Positions 58,426 to 64,000 of a stretch of DNA of 64,000 nucleotides are shown piece after piece. Numbering within the stretch: the stretch's first letter is position 1; each line of letters begins with the position of its first letter. A program made the position numbers and the translations under genes. Below the pieces are notes generated by a model. The model was not told the DNA's origin and made no database searches. It was given only the letters and a program-made list of their open reading frames with translations. The DNA is from Arctopsyche grandis (taxonomy: Eukaryota; Arthropoda; Insecta; Trichoptera; Hydropsychidae): the NCBI RefSeq assembly GCF_051622035.1, contig NC_135362.1, positions 13,519,501 to 13,583,500 on the forward strand, in the 5' to 3' direction.

Positions 58426-59331
58426 ATGCAGTGTTGTGCATCTTGTGAAACGCAATTTTCTAATGGAGTTCAATGTGCTAATTGTAAGAGGCATTACGAT
58501 TTTAATTGTGCCAAAATTACTGAAGGCGGCTACAATAAATTGGGAGCTACTAAAAGGGCTACATGGAAGTGTCCACGATGCCGTAATCCACAAAGTCCTC
58601 AGTCTTTGACCGAGTCACCTTCGCCGTCATTGGGTACACTACTTACGGAGATCCTGGATATCAAACGCAACATATCATGCCTGCCGTCGCTTGCAGAGGA
58701 CATAAAAACGATAAAAACTGATATTAGCGACCTCAAAGCTACTTGTGAATTTAACAGTTCAAAGATTATTGAGGCCGAAAATAGGATAAGTGCAGTAGAG
58801 GATAAAGTTAAAGACATCGAGTCACTTAAGAATATTGTTGATGTATTACAAAATAAAATCGCAAGCAATGAACAGAGATTAAGGCTCAACAATGTTGAAA
58901 TAAAAGGAATCCCTTGTAAAAATAATGAAAACGTCTTTAATATTTTTGACTCGATCTCCAAAACTGTAAATTGCAATATTCCAAAATCAGAAATTAATTA
59001 TATCACTAGAGTTCCCACCCGCACTTCGGATAAACTACTTATAGTGAGCTTCATCAATAGATATATTAAAGAAGACTTTGTTGCGACTACCCGTAAACAC
59101 AAGAATCTCACAGTTAATGATATAGGTGTTGGTGTTGATAATACCAAAATCTACATAAATGATCAATTAACCATTGCCAATAAGCAACTTTTGACCAAAA
59201 CAAAATCCTATGCTAAAGATAAGGGGTTTCAATACGTCTGGGTAAGAAATTCAAACATACTTTTAAGAAAAAACTCCACTTCAAAGATTCTACACATAAA
59301 GACTTTGGACGATCTAAAAAAGATTATATAA
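58426..59331 (+). CDS. LINE ORF1: PHD finger, coiled coil, FP-like domain
   Basis: 301 residues from the ATG at 58426; the frame is open further upstream to a GTG at 58348, but no ATG is there. Residues 4-52 form a PHD-type zinc finger with C4-C7, C17-C20, H23, C28 and C49-C52. Residues 75-165 are Ile/Leu/Lys/Glu-rich with heptad character (coiled coil, trimerisation likely). Residues 170-300 match the domain named after baculovirus FP proteins that is found in many insect LINE ORF1s: RLRLNNVEIKGIP, then IYINDQLTIANKQL, then GFQYVWVRNSNILLRK. ORF1 proteins of this class bind the LINE RNA and help form the retrotransposition particle. No stop or frameshift is present. Confidence 0.85.
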   Translation: MQCCASCETQFSNGVQCANCKRHYDFNCAKITEGGYNKLGATKRATWKCPRCRNPQSPQSLTESPSPSLGTLLTEILDIKRNISCLPSLAEDIKTIKTDISDLKATCEFNSSKIIEAENRISAVEDKVKDIESLKNIVDVLQNKIASNEQRLRLNNVEIKGIPCKNNENVFNIFDSISKTVNCNIPKSEINYITRVPTRTSDKLLIVSFINRYIKEDFVATTRKHKNLTVNDIGVGVDNTKIYINDQLTIANKQLLTKTKSYAKDKGFQYVWVRNSNILLRKNSTSKILHIKTLDDLKKII

Positions 59332-59342
59332 ATATTTTTTCA

Positions 59343-60110
59343 ATGAATAAGCAATCAATTCTAATTTTTTATTTATATTTTTCTTACCTTCTCTTTTATG
59401 TGACAATTATATTTACCGATCCTGTTATTCTCTTCTCTATATTTTATATCTACATTTCTTACTTTATTTTTTACTGTATTTTCCACCATATTTTTTACTA
59501 TATTTTCACTTTTATTAATAATAATTATTTGAATATAAATATTATTATCAAAGAATATACACTAACTAATTCCATATTTTATTTTGCTTATACTTATTTC
59601 AATTCAATTGCTATCATCAATAATTGTTGTTTGATAATTGATTCTATATCTTCATTTATAATTACATATACTTGTACATGCAATTACATTTTTTACTGTA
59701 ATTTCTTCCATACTTTTTGCTCTATTTATAACTATAGTTTCACTTCTATTATTGATTATTGTCTTAATATTAATATTATTGTTAAAGAATATAAACTGGT
59801 TAATTCCATTTTTCACTTTGTTAATATATGTTCAGATTCATTTACTACCATCAATGATTATTATTTGAACAATAGTTCTATATCTTTGTTTATAATTATT
59901 GATGCATGCTCATTTGTATACATATGTCTATGCTTACCTACGCATGTAGGCTTATACGTCTATCTTTATGCACTCTATCAATTCTACCCATATATTATGG
60001 TTTTTGTTTTCTTTATTAATTATTGGTTCTTTCTTATATTTCTGAACGCACTTTATTTTCAATTCTATCATCAATTGTCATCTAAATCATTGTTTATTAT
60101 TATATTATGA
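59343..60110 (+). CDS. Hydrophobic 255-codon frame between ORF1 and ORF2
   Basis: Begins with an ATG 12 nt after the ORF1 stop. The translation is dominated by Phe, Tyr, Ile, Asn and Ser with long membrane-like stretches and no recognised domain. It contains an imperfect duplication of 74-78 codons (about 59466-59687 and 59688-59920), for example YLNINIIIKEYTLTNSIF and CLNINIIVKEYKLVNSIF. The offset is 222 nt at the left and 234 nt from 59531 onward, all multiples of three. In such AT-rich DNA a frame this long is unexpected. Other T-rich parts of the element (60213-60595, 63495-63713) also give open hydrophobic frames, so a compositional artefact is possible. Confidence 0.35.
   Translation: MNKQSILIFYLYFSYLLFYVTIIFTDPVILFSIFYIYISYFIFYCIFHHIFYYIFTFINNNYLNINIIIKEYTLTNSIFYFAYTYFNSIAIINNCCLIIDSISSFIITYTCTCNYIFYCNFFHTFCSIYNYSFTSIIDYCLNINIIVKEYKLVNSIFHFVNICSDSFTTINDYYLNNSSISLFIIIDACSFVYICLCLPTHVGLYVYLYALYQFYPYIMVFVFFINYWFFLIFLNALYFQFYHQLSSKSLFIIIL
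59466..59920. repeat. Imperfect tandem duplication in the LINE interval
   Basis: Two units share TTTACTGTA, ATATTATT, AAAGAATATA and TTCTATATCTT landmarks at offsets of 222 then 234 bp. The 12-bp difference lies in one insertion. Divergence is substantial, so the duplication is older than this insertion. Confidence 0.7.
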
Positions 60111-60581
60111 ACAAATACTTGCCAAAAAACTATATAATTCGCTTTATTAATTTTATTTTAACTCAATTGGTATCACGAGTGATGGTTTGCTCGGTAATTC
60201 CGTATCGCTTCTATGGATGCAAGTATGTATGTGTATATTTATATTCATATACACATAACTGCTGATATTTATGCTTCTAGATATCTACACGTCTATCACT
60301 ACGTACTCATCAATTGCCAATTCTATTTACGTTTTACAATTTATCTTATTTTTATTACATTGCTATATTTTATTCTGTGTACTTTCCATGTTCCTTATTT
60401 CCATGTGCTTTATTTTCCTACTCTATTAATACGTTTCATTTTTATGTTTGCATACATATTGACATGTGTATTTTCGTGTATAATTGTATGTACATATGTG
60501 TGTATGTGTTTATATGCATTTGTATATGCACATATATATATGTGTGTGAGTACCTTTTTATTATTTTTCTGAGACCACTTA
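60111..60581 (+). other. LINE interval upstream of ORF2
   Basis: T-rich with TATGTATGTGTATATTT simple repeats. Open frames of 119 and 93 codons are hydrophobic and domain-free and are probably composition artefacts. It may act as the leader from which ORF2 is reinitiated. Confidence 0.45.
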
Positions 60582-63479
60582 ATGGATTCTATTAATTTAT
60601 ATTATCAAAATGTACGTGGTCTCCGTACAAAAACTGATATTTTTTTACGAAATATAAACATGTCCAATTATGATATTATTTTGCTTACTGAAACTTGGTT
60701 GATGGACACTATAAGTGATCAGGAATTCTTTGATGAAAGATATATAGTGTGGCGAAGAGATCGTAATTATGTTAGCTTAAACCAAATACGTGGTGGTGGT
60801 TGCCTTGTGGCAACTAAGCGTGAACTTGGAGTTGTTTCACGTCCAGAGTGGCACTCTTCTGCGGAGGATATCTGGATATCTCTCACTTTACGCAGCACCA
60901 CTAATCATCGCAACCTTCTCAAATTTCATATATGTGTATTGTATTTATGTTCTGAGAACATAGGTAATTCTTTTAATACTCAACTTACTAATTTTCTTGA
61001 AAACATGTCTACTATTTCAACTAACTACCCGGATGATAGATTTTTAATTGTTGGAGATTTCAATCTAAGTAACATCCAATGGTCCCAGGATATCTCCAGA
61101 GGAGGACTTATACCTATCAATTCGTTAAGAAGCACCGAAATGACTCTTATTGATGCATTACATTTTTGTAATTTTAAACAATATAATGGAGTACTTAACT
61201 TATTCGGCCGTATTCTTGATCTAGTTTTATCAAATGAACATTTGGTAGTAGATGCCTGTTTAGATCCTCTCGTTCCTGAGGATCCTTATCATAAATCTCT
61301 GTTAATTACTGCTGATCTAACTTTTTATCGATCACTTAAATCTAAACCTTATACTAGATTCCTTTTTGATCTTGGTAACTATAACGAGATTCAAAATGAA
61401 TTAAACTCTGTTTCTTGGTCTTATTTACATACTGTTTCTCTTGATGATGCTGTAAATTCATTTTATAATCTTATATATAATTTAAGGGATAAATATATCC
61501 CACAGAAACATGTTCAAAGTAGAAAATTTCCCGCTTGGTATACTGCACCCCTAAAAAAAGTCCTGAAGGAAAAGTACAAATTTTTTAAGAAATTCAAAAA
61601 TTATAACAACCTGGCTGACCATCATACCTTTGTACTATTACGCAATCGGGCAAAAACTTTAGAGAAAGAATGTTTCAAAAATTATATGACTTTAGTAGAA
61701 AACGACATTTCCTTGAATCCCAAAGCATTCTGGTCCTACATTAAATCAAGGAACAAAAACAACGTCCTACTTCATATTCTGTATCATGGTGACATTACTG
61801 CTGATACGGGGGTGGACATTTGTAATTTGTTTTCTTCCTTCTTTTACTCGACGTTCCTTAAACCGGTCTCTAATCAATCGACTTCCTCTTATCCCTTACC
61901 AACCAACGTCTGTTCTGTCACATCTTCCTCTGAAATTGGATCAATTGAAATTCGAAGTGAAAAAGTATTAAATATTTTGAAATCAACTGATATTCATAAA
62001 ACAGCAGGCCCAGATTTAATTTCTCCAATTTTTATCTCAAAATGTGCTGAAAGCCTAACTTTACCACTAACCATTATCTATAAAAGATCTATTAGTGAGG
62101 GCCTTGTACCTTGTATCTGGAAATCAGCATTCATATCTCCTGTACATAAGAAAGGAAAAAAAAACGAAATTTCCAATTACAGGCCTATATCAAAGCTATG
62201 TATATTTGCTAAGATATTAGAAAAATTAGTGTACGACCAACTTTTTCCAGCTATCTCGCAATCTCTTAGTATGCAACAACATGGTTTTCAGAAAGGACGC
62301 TCAGTTACAACAAATTTACTACTATTTAATGATTTCGTTACTAATGCCATGAACGATCGGTCTCAGGTTGATACTATATATACAGATTATAGTAAGGCAT
62401 TTGACAAGATTGATCACGATATTCTCCTTGAAAAACTTTTACAGATCGGTATTCATGGTGATCTCTATAGATGGTTCACCTCATACATTACGCGTCGATC
62501 ACAGGCTGTCTCATTAAATGGATTTATATCGAAATGGATGAATATTCCTTCTGGTGTTCCACAAGGCTCCCTCTTGGGACCTCTATTATTCAATATTTTC
62601 ATCTTCGATATTGAAAAATGTTTTCAGAATTCAAATGTACTATTATTTGCTGATGATATGAAGATTTTCAAGAGAATAGACAACCGAAATGATGCTTTGG
62701 CCCTACAAGATGATTTGTTCAGACTAGAGGCTTATTGCAGCATAAATAAGTTGGAAATTAATGTAGCAAAATGCTCCTGCATAACCTTCACCAGAAAACT
62801 ATGTCCAGTTGACTTTCCTCATTCAATTAACGGACATAGACTCACAAGGGTATCGGAAATTAGGGATTTGGGAGTCTTTTTAAACTCTGATCTATCCTTT
62901 AGTAAACATATTGACAATGTTGTAGCTCGAGCGTCGAAGGCCCTCGGGTTCGTCATCCGGTCCTCCAAATGCTTTACTTCTATAAAATCATACAAAATAC
63001 TATATTGTGCATACGTAAGAAGTATTGTTGAGTTTGCATCCCAAGTTTGGAACCCAGATTACTCTGGTGCAAGAGACAGATTGGAGCGCATTCAGAAGAG
63101 ATTCCTGAGGTACGTCAGTAGCCGTTTTGGATTAACCTATACTTCCTATGAAGATGCTTGTAGGTGTCAGCATCTACTTCCTCTTGTCAAAAGAAGGGAG
63201 ATAGCTGACATCTCAACAATTTTGAACATCCTTAACGGCTCGATTGACTGTCCTCAATTATTGAGCAGACTATCATTGCGTGTACCAAATAGAATGACTA
63301 GATGTAATGAGCTCCTTTACATACCTAATACTTTTTCTAATTATGGAAGAAGCTCATTCATCTGGCGTGCAAGCTCCACCGTCAACACACTAATCTTAAC
63401 AATTTCTATGTTTGACTTATTTAATATTAATGCTATACAAGCTAGAGTAATTATTGCAAATTTGTTTTTCGATGATTAA
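60582..63479 (+). CDS. LINE ORF2: AP endonuclease and reverse transcriptase
   Basis: 965 uninterrupted residues from ATG. Residues 5-245 are an APE-type endonuclease: N10 in YYQNVRG, E37 in LLTETWL, D159 and N161 in VGDFNLS, LDLVLS at 212-217, and H237 in YHKSL where a catalytic His is expected. The domain nicks target DNA for target-primed reverse transcription. The reverse transcriptase spans about 465-745, with HKTAGPD, PISKLCIFAKILEKLV, HGFQKGRSVTTNL, TDYSKAFDKIDH (Asp 602), SGVPQGSLLGPLLF and FADD (689-692; Asp 691 and 692). The C-terminal region (about 830-965) has the YVRSIVEFASQVWNP and RLERIQKRFLRY motifs usual in CR1/Jockey elements. No RNase H domain is visible. All catalytic residues looked for are present, so this copy could be functional. 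Confidence 0.93.
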   Translation: MDSINLYYQNVRGLRTKTDIFLRNINMSNYDIILLTETWLMDTISDQEFFDERYIVWRRDRNYVSLNQIRGGGCLVATKRELGVVSRPEWHSSAEDIWISLTLRSTTNHRNLLKFHICVLYLCSENIGNSFNTQLTNFLENMSTISTNYPDDRFLIVGDFNLSNIQWSQDISRGGLIPINSLRSTEMTLIDALHFCNFKQYNGVLNLFGRILDLVLSNEHLVVDACLDPLVPEDPYHKSLLITADLTFYRSLKSKPYTRFLFDLGNYNEIQNELNSVSWSYLHTVSLDDAVNSFYNLIYNLRDKYIPQKHVQSRKFPAWYTAPLKKVLKEKYKFFKKFKNYNNLADHHTFVLLRNRAKTLEKECFKNYMTLVENDISLNPKAFWSYIKSRNKNNVLLHILYHGDITADTGVDICNLFSSFFYSTFLKPVSNQSTSSYPLPTNVCSVTSSSEIGSIEIRSEKVLNILKSTDIHKTAGPDLISPIFISKCAESLTLPLTIIYKRSISEGLVPCIWKSAFISPVHKKGKKNEISNYRPISKLCIFAKILEKLVYDQLFPAISQSLSMQQHGFQKGRSVTTNLLLFNDFVTNAMNDRSQVDTIYTDYSKAFDKIDHDILLEKLLQIGIHGDLYRWFTSYITRRSQAVSLNGFISKWMNIPSGVPQGSLLGPLLFNIFIFDIEKCFQNSNVLLFADDMKIFKRIDNRNDALALQDDLFRLEAYCSINKLEINVAKCSCITFTRKLCPVDFPHSINGHRLTRVSEIRDLGVFLNSDLSFSKHIDNVVARASKALGFVIRSSKCFTSIKSYKILYCAYVRSIVEFASQVWNPDYSGARDRLERIQKRFLRYVSSRFGLTYTSYEDACRCQHLLPLVKRREIADISTILNILNGSIDCPQLLSRLSLRVPNRMTRCNELLYIPNTFSNYGRSSFIWRASSTVNTLILTISMFDLFNINAIQARVIIANLFFDD

Positions 63480-63842
63480 TTTTAATTAAAGTTTATGATT
63501 ATGATTATGAATTTTTATTTTGATGTATTTATTTTGTCTTTTTGTTTTTTGTTATATATTATATTTTTTATATTATTTCATAATTTTTATCATATTATTA
63601 TTCTTATTATTCTGATATTTTTATTATACTGTTATTTCTATTTTTTTTCTTTTTTTGTTTTCTTTAACTATCTTACTCTATTATCATTTTTGTTTCTTAT
63701 TTTAAATGTTTGAGCTTTTCTTTTTTTACCTATATGTGAAAATTATTAATGGTTTACTTAACATAATTATATTTTTTTTACTATCAATCTAATAAACTGT
63801 AAACTGTAAATTTTCCAAATAAATAAAATAAATAAATAAATA
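63480..63842 (+). other. LINE 3' UTR and (AAAT)n tail
   Basis: A T-rich 3' UTR is followed by the duplicated AAACTGTAAACTGTAAATTT at about 63794-63813 and an (AAAT)n tail at 63817-63842. Tails of this type prime reverse transcription in CR1-like elements. The 72-codon frame at 63495-63713 is a T-rich artefact. Confidence 0.75.
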
Positions 63843-64000
63843 ACCTACTCTAAGAATAAACTCCGAGTGCATCTATTAAGCTTGTGCAATGTCTTACAAA
63901 AATTTTGAACTATCCAAGACGGAATGATATCCGTGAGACTTACGATTAGATGAAAGATAACAAACAGTTCGACATCATTTGACCGCGTTTGAAACGTGGA
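63843..64000. other. Unique-looking flank after the LINE
   Basis: Mixed composition with no simple repeat. No gene or family match was seen in the short piece available. Confidence 0.4.

Larger units (their letters stand above)
58126..63842 (+). mobile_element. Near-complete CR1/Jockey-superfamily LINE
   Basis: A 5.7-kb non-LTR retrotransposon has ORF1 (58426-59331), a T-rich interval with a hydrophobic open frame (59343-60110), ORF2 (60582-63479) and a 3' UTR ending in an (AAAT)n tail at 63817-63842. The 5' end is placed at CAGTTCGCCGTCGTTCG, where composition changes, but is not proved. Both main ORFs are uninterrupted, so the copy is young or potentially active. A related dead 3' fragment lies at 14590-14911. 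No target duplication was identified. Confidence 0.85.

Noticed and set aside
60213..60595. Two hydrophobic frames (119 and 93 codons) upstream of ORF2, and 63495-63713 after it
   Set aside because: They are T-rich translations in different frames of the same LINE, with neither duplication support nor a domain.

Overview
The window is about 64 kb of AT-rich eukaryotic DNA, most likely from an insect that is not a close relative of Drosophila. The grounds are the dense ACATACATATGTATGT-type simple repeats, a tRNA-derived SINE family, RTE-like LINE tails ending in (GAT)n, a LINE whose ORF1 has a PHD finger and a baculo-FP-like domain, many MITEs, and remains of pogo/Tigger and hAT transposases. 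The sequence does not allow a species call. No host protein-coding gene, rRNA or true tRNA gene could be supported. The window reads as a gene desert or large intron/intergenic region that has been heavily colonised by transposable elements.

Layout. 1-14.6 kb: LINE scraps, SINE copies, one MITE-A copy, a long (TA)n tract and several GC/CpG-richer blocks. 14.6-25 kb: a CR1/Jockey-type LINE 3' fragment, a repeat family B copy, two hAT-type foldback elements and mostly unique DNA. 25-31 kb: a 515-bp element with long terminal inverted repeats (TIRs), an RTE fragment, and a composite repeat holding a very GC-rich hairpin-forming block followed by an A-rich purine tract. 31-41 kb: several inverted-repeat elements (333, 516 and 225 bp), further MITE-A and SINE copies, and a Mutator-like MITE with a clean 9-bp target duplication. 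42.6-43.3 kb: a decayed pogo/Tigger element.

The most unusual object is at 47056-51304 (minus strand). It is a compact LTR retrotransposon with 203-bp LTRs that look identical, a perfect 18-nt tRNA-Pro primer-binding site, and insertion inside a (TA)n microsatellite. It has a Gag with two CCHC knuckles but no reverse transcriptase, RNase H or integrase. After the knuckles there is a stretch that looks like a retropepsin lacking its catalytic Asp-Thr. This is followed by a 49-residue tandem repeat, a Lys/Glu-rich linker and a segment resembling the PWI RNA-binding domain of RBM25-type splicing factors. A 941-bp direct tandem duplication splits the reading frame.

51.4-54.2 kb is a nest of a long-TIR element, three LINE tail fragments, a hairpin and a hAT element with an 8-bp target duplication. 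The last 6 kb (about 58126-63842) is a near-complete, apparently intact LINE. It has ORF1 (PHD finger, coiled coil, FP-like domain) and ORF2 (endonuclease plus reverse transcriptase with FADD). An unusual 1.25-kb T-rich interval separates the two ORFs and carries a 255-codon open frame built partly on an in-frame duplication.

No genes cooperate as a host pathway here. The functional relations are within elements (LTR + Gag; LINE ORF1 + ORF2) and between parasites and hosts (non-autonomous MITEs and SINEs that depend on proteins encoded elsewhere). All family assignments are by eye.
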